Both the position numbers and the translations under genes were made by a program. Shown here in pieces: positions 28,506-37,363 of a stretch of DNA of 64,000 nucleotides. Source of the DNA: JABDGM01 sp963738665 (GTDB lineage Bacteria > Planctomycetota > Planctomycetia > Pirellulales > Lacipirellulaceae); assembly GCA_963738665.1 (NCBI GenBank), contig CAVTXL010000003.1, positions 992,001-1,056,000 on the forward strand. Reading direction: 5' to 3'. The notes beneath the pieces were generated by a model that saw only the letters and a list, made by a program, of their open reading frames with translations, did not search any database and was not told the origin of the DNA. The stretch's first letter is position 1. Each line of letters begins with the position of its first letter.

Positions 28506-29135
28506 CCGCGAACATCGAATTCATCTGCAGCGACATGTGGCGGGCCTACTTGAAAGTCATCGTCAAGAAGGCCGGTCACGCGCTGCACGTGCTGGACCGG
28601 TTTCATATTGCCCAGCGAATGAACAAGGCGATCGACCAGGTGCGCGCGGCCGAGGTCAAACAGCTCCGAGCAGACGGCTACGAGCCGATCCTCAAGCGGA
28701 GCCGGTGGCTGGCGTTGAAGCGGGCGGAGAACCTCACCGACCGCCAGGTGGCCAAGCGTTCGGAACTTCTCCAGTACAACCTGAAATCGGTTCGCAGCCA
28801 TTTGATGAAGGTAGATTTTCAGCGGTTCTGGGAATACCGGAGTCCGGCCTGGGCCGGCAAGTTTCTCGACGGGTGGTGTACCCGCGCCATGCAGAGCAAA
28901 ATCGATCCCATGAAGAAGATGGCGAAGATGCTGCGTGAGCGGCGGGAGCTGATCCTGAACTGGTTTCGCGCCGAAGGGAAGCTCTCCGCAGGAATCGTCA
29001 AAGGTTTTAACAACAAACTAAAACTGATCACCAAAAAATCGTACGGCTTTCGCACCCAAGAAGCCTACGAAACCGCCTTGTACCACCACCTCGGGGGCAC
29101 TCCCGGACCTAAAACTTACCCACGAATTCCTCTGA
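28500..29135 (+). pseudogene. ISL3-family transposase, C-terminal half
   Basis: Reads NIEFICSDMWRAYLKVIVKK with the catalytic-domain Asp, ALHVLDRFHIAQRMNKAIDQ, KRSRWLALKRAENLTDRQ, AGKFLDGWCTRAMQSKIDPM and VKGFNNKLKLITKKSYGFRT, all typical of DDE_Tnp_ISL3. The zinc finger, helix-turn-helix and first catalytic residue are absent. Near 29100 a one-base shift changes the expected tail; in the alternative frame it ends LPDLKLTHEFL and stop at 29133-29135, which is the family-like end. It truncates the SBBP gene at its left side and abuts a hydrolase fragment on its right. Confidence 0.85.
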
Positions 29136-29224
29136 CGAGGCAAAAAAATATCAGCGGGGCCTTATTCAGCGGCCGGGCGCAACATCTGGTGGTCGAACAA
29201 AACGTCCCGCCCTCCGGGAGAGGG

Positions 29225-29654
29225 CCGGCATGTCGCGGGCCGCCCACAACGTGCAGGGGCCGCTCTGCATCGGCGGCCAGGCTCTCGATTCGCGCAGCGA
29301 GACGATTCGCAGATTGTTTACGCTCAATCGGCGGGCCGGGGCACTGTGGGTGCTCGCGGAAGAACCGTCGGCCGCCCATGTGGTCAGGCGCTCGCGGGAC
29401 ATGGCGATCATCTTCGTTGCAGAAATCCTGCCGCTGCGGTTGCCGTCGCACGACGAGATGACGGCGCGACCGGCGGAGCGGACCGCACTTCGGCCGCACG
29501 CAGAGAGTTCGGGATTTTTGGGAAACACGAAGACGCAGTCGTTTTGGAAAGTCGGCGAGCGGGAGACAACAAGCTATCCGACTGCCTGGCTGCCCACGCA
29601 GGGCGCGCCCAGGCATGGCGGGCGCTGCTGTTGGAACAGCCGATTGCAGAGTGA
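29225..29654 (+). pseudogene. C-terminal fragment of the secreted alpha/beta-hydrolase paralog family (third copy)
   Basis: Reads GPLCIGGQALDSRSETIRRL, FTLNRRAGALWVLAEEPSAA, RDMAIIFVAEILPLRLP, SGFLGNTKTQSFWKVGERET and SYPTAWLPTQG, then after one frame change near 29600 AQAWRALLLEQPIAE and stop. These blocks match, in the same order, the C-terminal 140 residues of the hydrolases at 34439-35479 and 32198-33172. The nucleophile-elbow half is absent. It lies on the opposite strand to the other copies and directly follows the ISL3 remnant. Confidence 0.8.
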
Positions 29655-29698
29655 CAAGGGGAGTAATCAACAGTGAAAACCGGGGCGAATTCGCTCAC

Positions 29699-29726
29699 TT
29701 TCCTCTTGGATCTTACCGACTATAAT
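29699..29726 (+). promoter_or_regulatory. Possible sigma70-type promoter of ssrA
   Basis: A perfect TATAAT at 29721-29726 with a poor -35 candidate, TTTCCT at 29699-29704, 16 bases upstream. It lies about 107 bases before the mature tmRNA 5' end. The strong -10 in a GC-rich genome is the main support. Confidence 0.4.
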
Positions 29727-29747
29727 TACTTGCTATGCTTTTTGACC

Positions 29748-29823
29748 GGGCTTCCGGCCCGATGTCTTGGGATGTGTGCATTCAACGATGCCGTATTCAA
29801 CGATTAAGTCGGGCCGGAAAGCC
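29748..29823 (+). repeat. Long-range hairpin just upstream of tmRNA
   Basis: GGCTTCCGGCCCGA (29749-29762) pairs with TCGGGCCGGAAAGCC (29809-29823) with one bulged A. The 46-base loop contains ATTCAACGAT twice. If transcribed from the TATAAT at 29721 it would sit in the 5' leader of pre-tmRNA, 10 bases before the mature end, where a processing signal could be expected. It could equally be an IS relic. Confidence 0.55.
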
Positions 29824-29832
29824 TGACCGCCC

Positions 29833-30219
<387 letters not shown>

Positions 30220-30257
30220 CTGTTGACTGTCGCTGTCAGAAGGCGACTTTTCGCGAT

Positions 30258-30286
30258 AACCCTTGTCACGGCAAGGGTTTTCTTTT
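30258..30286 (+). terminator. Rho-independent terminator after ssrA
   Basis: AACCCTTG (30258-30265), 6-base loop, CAAGGGTT (30272-30279), then TTCTTTT. A clean stem with a T-rich tail, 39 bases after the tmRNA 3' end. Confidence 0.8.
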
Positions 30287-31368
30287 GCGCTTGCCGAAAG
30301 CCCGGAGTCGCCACTCGATGTCACAGTTTGACTATTCGGGACGGCAGGCGCGCTGCTAATGCGCTGACGAGGGGCGTAGCGGCGTAGCGGCGAGTTTAGC
30401 CCCGGGGGTGGGACAGTATTCCGGCAAGTGGGGCGAAATGAGGGTCCGCTTGTGGTTTTCGGCGCAGTGGCTCGGTCCGGAGACCGGCCACAACAGCGCG
30501 TCTTCGATTTCCGGCCAGCGATTGGACGACAATAGCGAGGCCTGAGGACACGAGCGCGGCGCGAACGCCGGCGCTTGGCCGCGCAGCTAGGATCGTGCGT
30601 GTGAATTATCAAAGAACGTTTTGCGCAGGGCGCAGTGATGCACACGCAATCTACCAGATGTGACGGCTAATTTCAAGACCCTAAATGATCAGGTGTACAC
30701 AAATACGGCGGTTGCGGCCGGTCGGTCGCAGCGCGGCCAGAGGGTGGTTACGGGCCGTGGTTCAAGTGGAATCGGCCGAAATCGCGCTCGAATTGACGAT
30801 GCTGCGTGAGGAAGAATTTGATTGATTTCGGCCAATCGTTTTGCTAGCTTGTGGTCAAACCCTCGTGAGCCCGATCGAGTTCTCGAGCCGCCGATCGAGC
30901 TTCTTTCACATCGCGCCTCTTAAGCCGCGGCGGCCAATAGATTCGTGTTGCGATGCGCGGGCAGCGCCGCGACACTAGCTGCGAAGCAACGTCCCTGCGC
31001 CGTTTGGATGTGAAGATCGAAGCATCTCGCAAGCCGATGCCGCGAAGCGTGCGGTCGATGTGGTCCGGCTTTAGAAAGTGGTCTGCAGGGGTGGGGGCGA
31101 AGTGCGGATGTTTCTGTTGCTCCTCCGTTGCTAGGCGATCACATTACGTCGATAAATAGTTCTGGCCCTGTATTTCCTTGCCCACGTCGTCGGACTGATC
31201 GCCCACGACGACCTGGGCCGCGATTTCGCCCGGCATCTGCACAAGTCAGTCCGTGACGCGTACCGGCAGCTCGTCGTGAATGCGCGTGGCGGGTAGCGTG
31301 CCTCGGGCTTCGCGAGTACCCTTCCCGGCCAATTGCTTGCCTGCCGCCCGCCGGCGACAGCATGCAGA
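30287..31368. other. Intergenic stretch with no gene I can support
   Basis: About 1.1 kb between the ssrA terminator and the antitoxin-like ORF. Open frames here are short, Arg-rich and not family-like. On the minus strand near 31150-31290 the pieces RIHDELPVRVTD and QMPGEIAAQVVVGDQSDDVG look protein-like but are separated by a stop; I cannot assign them, and they may be the end of a decayed gene that accompanied the antitoxin-like ORF. Confidence 0.4.
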
Positions 31369-31563
31369 TTACAAACCAAGTTTTCGCTTGGCCTCCGCCA
31401 GTGGAACCGCCGTCCGCTGCCGGCCCCGTTCATCCAAAGGCGCCATCAGCTTGGCAATTTGCCGAGTGCGGGCTATCGGGTATTCGAAGACATCGACCGG
31501 ACTGAACAGGAAGTCGGTGCCATCGGTGGTCCGCACCAAAACGTCTTCCTCGCGAGCCAACAC
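31369..31563 (-). CDS. Antitoxin-like small protein
   Basis: 64 residues: MLAREEDVLVRTTDGTDFLF, SPVDVFEYPIARTRQIAKLM, APLDERGRQRTAVPLAEAKR, KLGL. The pattern 'DGxxFLxxxVDxFExxIxxTRxxxxLMxxLDERG...PLxExKxxLGL' resembles a family of small proteins common in cyanobacteria and planctomycetes and usually treated as antitoxins or as homologues of them. No intact toxin gene is adjacent; the protein-like debris downstream (31150-31290) could be its former partner. Family membership rests on recollection of the pattern only. Confidence 0.5.
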   Translation of the reverse strand: MLAREEDVLVRTTDGTDFLFSPVDVFEYPIARTRQIAKLMAPLDERGRQRTAVPLAEAKRKLGL

Positions 31564-31655
31564 GAAAGTGAGTTCGCGTCGCTGCCCTGTACGGAAAGTT
31601 TAATAGCTTTACGAGCTTGAACTCACCCCAAATCCTTGAGTTCGTCGCCGAACTC

Positions 31656-32057
31656 TTACGACTTGACGCACCGAAGGCAGTACCTGCGCTTGTCATCGTG
31701 CTCATGAGTCAATACGAGAGTCCATAAAACGGTGTCATCAAACACATAAATGTCCTTTGGTAAGGACGCCGTCCACTCCTCGAGCAGCGATGGCGTGAAT
31801 CGCGCCACTGAATGAGTCGGAAATGGCCAAAGTGGATCTCCAATGATTCGGTCATGTGAATGATCGTCGGCCATTGCCAGCACTGTGGAATATCTGGCCA
31901 GTTCTTTGCGAAGCGCCTGCACGGTGACTCGCTCAGGCGAACGAAGACAGTCCCAAAGGTAGCCCGTGTAATGAATTCCGTCGGAGAACTGAAGCGAAAT
32001 GGCGATGTATTTTTTAAAATATTCGCAGGAAGTGTCTACGAAGGCATCGAGATACAA
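31656..32057 (-). CDS. Hypothetical protein
   Basis: 133 residues, MYLDAFVDTSCEYFKKYIAI to HDDKRRYCLRCVKS. It looks like a genuine globular protein: balanced composition, aromatic-rich (FSDGIHYTGYLWDCLRSPER; DPLWPFPTHSVARFTPSLLE; DIYVFDDTVLWTLVLTHEHD). I recognise no domain. Codon use is less GC-biased than in the housekeeping genes, in line with an acquired gene. The two surrounding gaps hold no other gene. Confidence 0.6.
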   Translation of the reverse strand: MYLDAFVDTSCEYFKKYIAISLQFSDGIHYTGYLWDCLRSPERVTVQALRKELARYSTVLAMADDHSHDRIIGDPLWPFPTHSVARFTPSLLEEWTASLPKDIYVFDDTVLWTLVLTHEHDDKRRYCLRCVKS

Positions 32058-32197
32058 TTGCCGCTAAATTGCACAATCTGATTTCGAAAGGATTTCTGGC
32101 TGCTTACGCATCAATGCGGTCCAAATCGTACTACGAACAAGAGTCGCGCGCGGAAACAAAATCTGCAGCCGGACTCTATATAGCTGACAATACGAAA

Positions 32198-33172
32198 CTA
32201 AGCGAGTCGTAATTCGGCAAGTGGCTCTTCCAAAAGCAGCGCCTGCCACGCCTCCGCCGCGTGCCGCGTCGGCAGCCAGGCGGTCGGATAGCTCGGAGTC
32301 TCCCGTTCGCCGACCTTCCAAACCGCTTGTTTCTTCGCATTCCCGATGAACCCCGATTTCTCCTCAAGTGGGCGCAGCGAAACGGGCTCACCCGCCCGCG
32401 GCGCCGGCTCCGCCAACCGCACCGGCAGAATCTCGGCAAAGAAAATGATCGCCATCTCCCTCGAGCGGCCGACGACGTGGGCGGCCGACGGCTCTTCCGC
32501 GAGGGCCCAGAGGGCACCGGCGCGGCGATTCAGGCGCAAAGAGTCCGCGGATGGTGTCTTTGCTGGAATCGAGGTCTTTGCCGCCGATGAAGAGGAGGCC
32601 GGGGACGCGGCGGGCGGCTGGCGAGGTGAGTGCTGTGAAGTAGATGCCGCCTTTGTTGACGATGAAGCCGATCACCCGCTCGGGGCGCCAGGCGACGAAC
32701 TCGTAGTTGAACTCGCCCCCAGCCGACATGCCCCAGAGGAGGAGCGGGGCCGCGGCCAGCTCCGCGCGGTGCGACTTTGTCGCGAAGGCGGCGAGCGCAT
32801 CGAGGAGTGCCTGGCCGCTGCCTTCGGAGGCGTTTGCGTACTGTTCGTTGACAGGCTGGTCGTGGGGCTTGTCGGTGAGGCGGACGCCGAGGAGTGCGAG
32901 GCGCTGTTTTTTCGCGAACGCCTGCCATACCGGGTCGTCCACGTCGCCGCGGCCGTCGCCGTTGGAGCCCGGCACGAGGACGACGACGGCGCGGATTGTT
33001 TCGACGCCGGGCGGGAGCCAGAGGCGGAATTCAGCTTTGGCGAAGTTTTTGCCGGGGGGATGGCTTCGTCGAAGGAGGTGACGGCGTCGTGGGCGAAGCT
33101 GTGATTGTGCGGAGCAACGGTGATCGCCAGCCAATCGGCACAAGCGGCCTTGAGATGTCGTATGCGTTTCAT
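32198..33172 (-). CDS. Alpha/beta-hydrolase paralog, second copy (two frameshifts)
   Basis: About 325 residues across three frame segments, breaking near 33058 and 32535. Start MKRIRHLKAACADWLAITVA, then PPGKNFAKAEFRLWLPPGVE, VVVLVPGSNGDGRGDVDDPV, nucleophile elbow LLWGMSAGGEFNYEFVAW, GGIYFTALTSPAARRVPGLL, FIGGKDLDSSKDTIRGLF and a C-terminal SYPTAWLPTRHAAEAWQALL. Very close to the copy at 34439-35479, with identical stretches over the central region, but its N-terminus is not a clear signal peptide. Family resembles secreted PHB-depolymerase/feruloyl-esterase-like hydrolases. Either a recently duplicated gene now decaying, or intact with assembly errors. Confidence 0.7.
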
Positions 33173-33185
33173 CGTGCTTCTCGCC

Positions 33186-33758
33186 CTAGCTTGATGTCAG
33201 CGGCCAACCGTAAACCGTTGCTGTCTGATGGACAGGGTGAACGCAGTTTCTAACCACTTGGGAATGCCTCTCCCCAAGCGGCAGTGACAACAATTGCCGA
33301 CATAGGATTTCGAAGGCCGAAACGAGAATCGACACAGCTATTTTGGGGGGTTCGTGTTCATATGAGATCACGACGATTCCTCGGATTTCGGGGCCCTTAC
33401 GCCGCATCAACTTATAGACATCCGATATCGCACTTACGTTTCCAGGATACGGATGCAAAAGGTTTTGCGACCAATGTTCGGCTTCTATTCCGTTATCGCC
33501 GAACGGTCGGACTATTTTGAACTCTAAAGCCCAACGATCTGGAATAAGTAAATCAGGGATACGACACGTTTTGATGCCCGGGTATCGGTCAGGATTTGTG
33601 GCAAGATGTCGCGAAATCGGCTTTGTCAATTGCGGTTCGCCATACGGCCCAACTCCCGGTTGGAATTGCTTAAATGCAACACCACCGGAATCAATCGCAC
33701 GTATCGCATCGGCGATGTCATCGATGAGCTGTTGCATTTTTGTCTGGACCATCACCAA
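33186..33758 (-). CDS. Hypothetical protein with a PD-(D/E)XK-like nuclease motif
   Basis: 190 residues, MVMVQTKMQQLIDDIADAIR onward. At residues 65-82 it reads CRIPDLLIPDRWALEFKIVR, which fits the PD-x(n)-ExK active-site pattern of restriction-endonuclease-like folds, preceded by a helix and followed by GIEAEHWSQNLLHPYPGNVS and IRGIVVISYEHEPPKIAVSI, compatible with the core strands. No methyltransferase or defence gene is adjacent. The stop lies 14 bases before the start of the hydrolase copy on the same strand. A nuclease role is a motif-based suggestion only. Confidence 0.55.
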   Translation of the reverse strand: MVMVQTKMQQLIDDIADAIRAIDSGGVAFKQFQPGVGPYGEPQLTKPISRHLATNPDRYPGIKTCRIPDLLIPDRWALEFKIVRPFGDNGIEAEHWSQNLLHPYPGNVSAISDVYKLMRRKGPEIRGIVVISYEHEPPKIAVSILVSAFEILCRQLLSLPLGERHSQVVRNCVHPVHQTATVYGWPLTSS

Positions 33759-33889
33759 AGCTCAGTCGCCGAGCGGAATAAAGCGGCCGCATCGCTTGCA
33801 GTATAGAATTCCTGAAGGAAAACGCCAGACCGCCCGCGTTGTTCGTACGGTGTGGGCGTGTGTCTTTTGGGCCAACAATCGAATCCGCT

Positions 33890-34026
33890 TGCTGGTTTCG
33901 GCCTCGGCAATGCGTGGACGGCCGGCGGCGGTTTGTGCTCGGCCGATGGAGTCGATGTTAGAGGACCCGGGGTGGCGGCTGCGCCGCAACCCTCGGCTAG
34001 GGTGTTTAACCTCTTTGCGGTAAGAG
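33890..34026. repeat. Imperfect direct repeat, copy A
   Basis: Shares with 34250-34388 the ordered blocks TTTCGGCCTCGG, GTGCTCGGCCGATG, GGCTGCGCCGCAACCCT, AGGGTG/TGGTGT and TTGCGGTAA. The core CCGCAACCCT...GCGGTAA is palindromic. It lies in a 680-base stretch (33759-34438) without a supportable gene. Confidence 0.6.
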
Positions 34027-34249
34027 CGGAACGATGGGTTGGTGGAGCGACGTGGCCGAATTTGTCGCCGGTGCGCGGCTTGTGCTTTGGGGGGCTCGGT
34101 TTTGGAGTGGAGTTGCGATCGGGCAACTTTCAGTTGCTCGTGCTCGTTTGCTCGCGTCCCCGTCGAGTGGAGGAGTGCGATCGAATATATGGGTGGCGAG
34201 TCGGGAGTGCGGCGGTGCTGATTCGTTCGCGCCGCGAAATCATGGATCG

Positions 34250-34388
34250 ATTTGATTTCGGCCTCGGTCGCGCGGGGGCGGGTGGCGGGGCTGGGTGCTC
34301 GGCCGATGAGGAAAATGATTGGAGACCTAGGGTAGCGGCTGCGCCGCAACCCTAGGCTCTGGTGTGCAACCGCGTTGCGGTAATAGGC
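34250..34388. repeat. Imperfect direct repeat, copy B
   Basis: Second copy of the unit at 33890-34026. Here the palindrome CCTAGGGT...AACCCTAGG around 34326-34356 is perfect over eight to nine bases per arm. Frames crossing it are proline/arginine-rich and look non-coding. Confidence 0.6.
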
Positions 34389-34438
34389 ATCCGCTGGGCT
34401 GTTGCCCGCGGCTGGGCATTTTCGCCGTTGGGCGGTTG

Positions 34439-35479
34439 TCACTCAGGGAACGGCCTTTCGGCGAGCATCGCTTGCCAGGCTTGGGCGACGCGGCGCGTTG
34501 GCAGCCAGGCGGTTGGATAGTTCGGCGCGTCTCGCTCTCCGATTTTCCAGAACGTGCGCGAATTGGCGTCTCCTACGAATCCCGAATTCTCCGCCAGCGG
34601 GCGTAGTGCAGAAGGGTCGGCTGGATTGTTTGCCGGCGACGACCCATCATGGGCATTCGATGGGTTCCCGCTGGGCGGCGAAGCCATCTTGCTCGCGGCC
34701 GGCTCCGGCAGCCGCAGCGGCAGAAGCTCGGCAAAAAAGATAATCGCCATCTCGCGTGAACGGCCGACCTCGTGCCGGGCCGACGGCTCTTCGGCGAGGG
34801 CCCAGAGGGCGCCGGCGCGGCGATTGAGGGCGAACAGGCCGCGGATGGTTTCTTTACGGGAATCGAGGTCTTTGCCGCCGATGAAGAGGAGGCCGGGGAC
34901 GCGGCGGGCGGCTGGCGAGGTGAGTGCTGTGAAGTAGATGCCGCCTTTGTTGACGATGAAGCCGATCACCCGCTCGGGGCGCCAGGCGACGAACTCGTAG
35001 TTGAACTCGCCCCCAGCCGACATGCCCCACAACAACAGCGGGGCCGTGGCCAATTCGGCATGCTGCGACTTCTTCGCGAAGGATACAAGCGCATCCAAGA
35101 GCGCCCGTCCGCTTCCCTCCGAGACGTTCGCGTATTGTTCGATGAAGGGCTGCTCATGCGGCTTGTCGGTCAGCCGAACGCCGATCAGGGCTAGCCGCTC
35201 GCGTGTCGCGAAGGCCCGCCACACCGGGTCATTCACTTCGGAGCGTCCGTCGCCGTTCGACCCCGGCATTAGGACCACCACGGCCCGAATGTCATCGAGC
35301 CCCGCAGGCAGCCACATCCGGAATTCGGCCTTGTCGTAATTCTTACCCGGCAGGGCGACCTTATCGAACGAAGTGCCCGCCTCAGTTCCTGCATCCTGGG
35401 CGAGACCGGGCTCGCACAGAGCAACAACGAGTGCGAGACAAGCCGCACAAGCCGCGGAGATCACTCGTTTTAGCTTCAT
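34439..35479 (-). CDS. Secreted alpha/beta-hydrolase (PHB-depolymerase/esterase-like), intact copy
   Basis: 346 residues. Signal peptide MKLKRVISAACAACLALVVA ending near CEPGLAQDA. Mature domain: ALPGKNYDKAEFRMWLPAGL, VVVLMPGSNGDGRSEVNDPV, nucleophile elbow LLWGMSAGGEFNYEFVAW (G-x-S-x-G), FIGGKDLDSRKETIRGLFAL and a C-terminal WKIGERDAPNYPTAWLPTRR. The fold and exported location suggest an esterase or hydrolase of polymers; the substrate cannot be told. A linker ASKMASPPSGNPSNAHDGSS between about 270 and 290 is absent from the other copies and is low-complexity. This is the only uninterrupted member of the three-copy family here. Confidence 0.75.
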   Translation of the reverse strand: MKLKRVISAACAACLALVVALCEPGLAQDAGTEAGTSFDKVALPGKNYDKAEFRMWLPAGLDDIRAVVVLMPGSNGDGRSEVNDPVWRAFATRERLALIGVRLTDKPHEQPFIEQYANVSEGSGRALLDALVSFAKKSQHAELATAPLLLWGMSAGGEFNYEFVAWRPERVIGFIVNKGGIYFTALTSPAARRVPGLLFIGGKDLDSRKETIRGLFALNRRAGALWALAEEPSARHEVGRSREMAIIFFAELLPLRLPEPAASKMASPPSGNPSNAHDGSSPANNPADPSALRPLAENSGFVGDANSRTFWKIGERDAPNYPTAWLPTRRVAQAWQAMLAERPFPE

Positions 35480-35486
35480 GGGCTAT

Positions 35487-35804
35487 TTACGGGAGTATTG
35501 CATCTCTGATCTCTCGCGAAACTATAATCCTGCTCCCCGCTGGGAGGTCCTCTTCGTTCCAATCCTGCAGCAACACGGTAACTCGCCATCGCATGTCGAT
35601 CGAAACCTTTGGGTCGGCAATATTGAAGTGCGAGATGCTAAACTGAGCCGTAGCGTCATACTGCTGCCCGTCCGGCTTCTCGACGACGACCGTCGCCGTT
35701 CGATTTTTCCAGCCATCCGGCACTGAGAAATCGGGGACGACGACAACTCCTCGACCGCTAATCTGGAACGAATCCTCGACGGTGAGTAACTCGACGGCGT
35801 TCAT
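35487..35804 (-). CDS. Conserved hypothetical beta-rich protein
   Basis: 105 residues from the ATG at 35804: MNAVELLTVEDSFQISGRGV, VVVPDFSVPDGWKNRTATVV, VEKPDGQQYDATAQFSISHF, then SIDMRWRVTVLLQDWNEEDL. An upstream ATG (35888) would add 28 residues. The opening 'VEDSFQISGRGVVVVPDF' recalls the OB/EF-Tu-like beta-barrel pattern of small conserved proteins, but I cannot name a function. It ends seven bases upstream of the start of the hydrolase gene on the same strand, so they may be cotranscribed. Confidence 0.6.
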   Translation of the reverse strand: MNAVELLTVEDSFQISGRGVVVVPDFSVPDGWKNRTATVVVEKPDGQQYDATAQFSISHFNIADPKVSIDMRWRVTVLLQDWNEEDLPAGSRIIVSREIRDAILP

Positions 35805-35904
35805 GCGGCCTAATGTTCCAAGCTCGCGTGCCGGATCTGCTCGGTGAGCTATAAATCTGGAAAAGTCTAACTGCAGGTCATGTCGCACAGGTCAGGTTGG
35901 GCCG

Positions 35905-36447
35905 CTACTTGCGCTTGGCCGCTGAGCGGAACATGGGAATGACGACATTCTGCGCGAAGTCCCTCTTGCTCCACTCGTCGAACAGCGGAAACGGCTCGTA
36001 CTTACTACGGTTGGCTTCCCACCAGAGGTACAAATCGCCGCTGAAATAAACTCGTTCGCCCTCCTTGGTGGTTGTGATTGGGAAATCTGAGCCGACGACA
36101 GCAGCGCTCGCCTTGCCAAGTTCTGAGTCTACGGCAATCGAGCCGCCCACCTGGACCACCGGGTAAAACACCATGCGGGACGGAGCACGCTTGTCGTCGG
36201 CGCGCAGCAGCCGGGCGAGCGCGACCTCGAACGCGGCTTTGTTATCCCGCAGTTCGGGGACAAGTTGGTTATCTCCCTGGGCGAAGCGATCCCACTTCTC
36301 CAGGTAGTCATCCACCAACTGCTGGTCGCCAATCATCTGGGCACCTCCCGAGGCACGGACACCAGTTCCGCTAGGCTGTTCGTTGGAACACGCGGGGACG
36401 GATGCCGCCACGCAACAAATGATCAATATGGCTCGAGCGTCTTTCAT
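35905..36447 (-). CDS. Lipoprotein of unknown function
   Basis: 180 residues. Signal MKDARAILIICCVAASVPAC followed by SNEQPSG: a type II lipobox (VPAC) predicts lipid attachment at Cys20. The mature part, GDQQLVDDYLEKWDRFAQGD through RVYFSGDLYLWWEANRSKYE, is soluble and globular with no recognised domain. Frame intact. Located on the same strand as the small beta-rich gene and hydrolase downstream. Confidence 0.65.
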   Translation of the reverse strand: MKDARAILIICCVAASVPACSNEQPSGTGVRASGGAQMIGDQQLVDDYLEKWDRFAQGDNQLVPELRDNKAAFEVALARLLRADDKRAPSRMVFYPVVQVGGSIAVDSELGKASAAVVGSDFPITTTKEGERVYFSGDLYLWWEANRSKYEPFPLFDEWSKRDFAQNVVIPMFRSAAKRK

Positions 36448-36615
36448 ATCACGAATTTGTTAGGCCGGCGTCTATGTAGGCCGGCGGTTGCCGGGTGGAA
36501 TGTTCGATCCGGTGAATTTGCCTGGCCGTGTACTTGACGACGGTCGCCAACCAGCAGCGTTCTGAAAGCTTTCGTAGCTAACCGGTGACACGTGGTCGTA
36601 AGCCTCACCAGTTTT

Positions 36616-36992
36616 CTATTCAAACGCAGCGAGTGGTAACGACAGCAACGCCTCAAATTCTAGCCCTTGGGGCATCCTGCTCGGTTCCTCAACAACTGAT
36701 TTGTAAAAGTCCTGGCCGTTTGCGACAACGACGCAGCGTTGATAGAGGAAGTCGTCGGCCGATATATAATCGTCTCCATCTCAGGGTCCAATTCGCCTAC
36801 GTAGCAAGCTTTACAATGCGCTCGTGTATCTAGGGCATAGAGCTTTTCTGACAGGATATCGTGAAACTTGAAAATTGCGGCGCATTCCATCGCAGCTAAG
36901 GCATCAATCGCCGGGTCTAAGACCGCATCGTCATCACCAGTTTTGTCCCAATCAAAGAGAGAAATGACGTCCCAAAATGTATGTTCGTTCAT
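36616..36992 (-). CDS. DUF4240-family protein (one frameshift)
   Basis: About 125 residues. MNEHTFWDVISLFDWDKTGD, DDAVLDPAIDALAAMECAAI, FKFHDILSEKLYALDTRAHC match the DUF4240 pattern. After a one-base change near 36770 the family-like end appears: YISADDFLYQRCVVVANGQD, FYKSVVEEPSRMPQGLEFEA and stop at 36616. Without the correction the product ends at 36660 with an unrelated tail. Function of the family is unknown; members are often near toxin-like or immunity genes. Confidence 0.6.
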
Positions 36993-37079
36993 AGATTCGT
37001 GTCAATTTGCAGTCGGCCTCACACCAAACCTCCGCTGCCCGCTGGAACGAAATGGCGGGATTGTGTGCAGTATAAACTT

Positions 37080-37363
37080 TGCGGCAGAAAAACGCCAACC
37101 GCCCGCGTTGCGGGCGGGTGCCGCCGTGGTGGCGGAACATGGGACGGCGAGACTGGACTTGGCTCGTGGCTTTCAATCTCAACGGCCCAACGAGGCGAAA
37201 CCCCCTCCCCAACCCTCCCCGCCGAGGGGAGGGAGCCAATCCATTAGATAATGAGCGAGGGGAGGGAGCCGGAAGGAGTTTGTCTGTGTAGTCCTCTCGC
37301 TCCGTTCGGCTGAGCACACGGCCGAAGCCGCGAGAGGGTTCATTTCGCGGAGCGAGATGGCTA
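37080..37363. repeat. Cluster of palindromic repeats downstream of the aldo/keto reductase
   Basis: Three hairpin-forming units in 280 bases: ACCGCCCGCGTTGCGGGCGGGT (arms ACCGCCCGC and GCGGGCGGGT, near 37096-37117); CCCCTCCCC...GAGGGGAGGG near 37201-37233; and GTAGTCCTCTCGCTCCG (37288) with CGGAGCGAGATGGCTAC (37347-37363), a relative of the palindrome at 1188-1239. No gene is seen between 36993 and 37363. Confidence 0.65.

Noticed and set aside
33762..34442. A 226-codon Pro/Arg-rich minus-strand frame
   Set aside because: It crosses both copies of the 140-bp repeat and repeats itself with them; no protein character otherwise.
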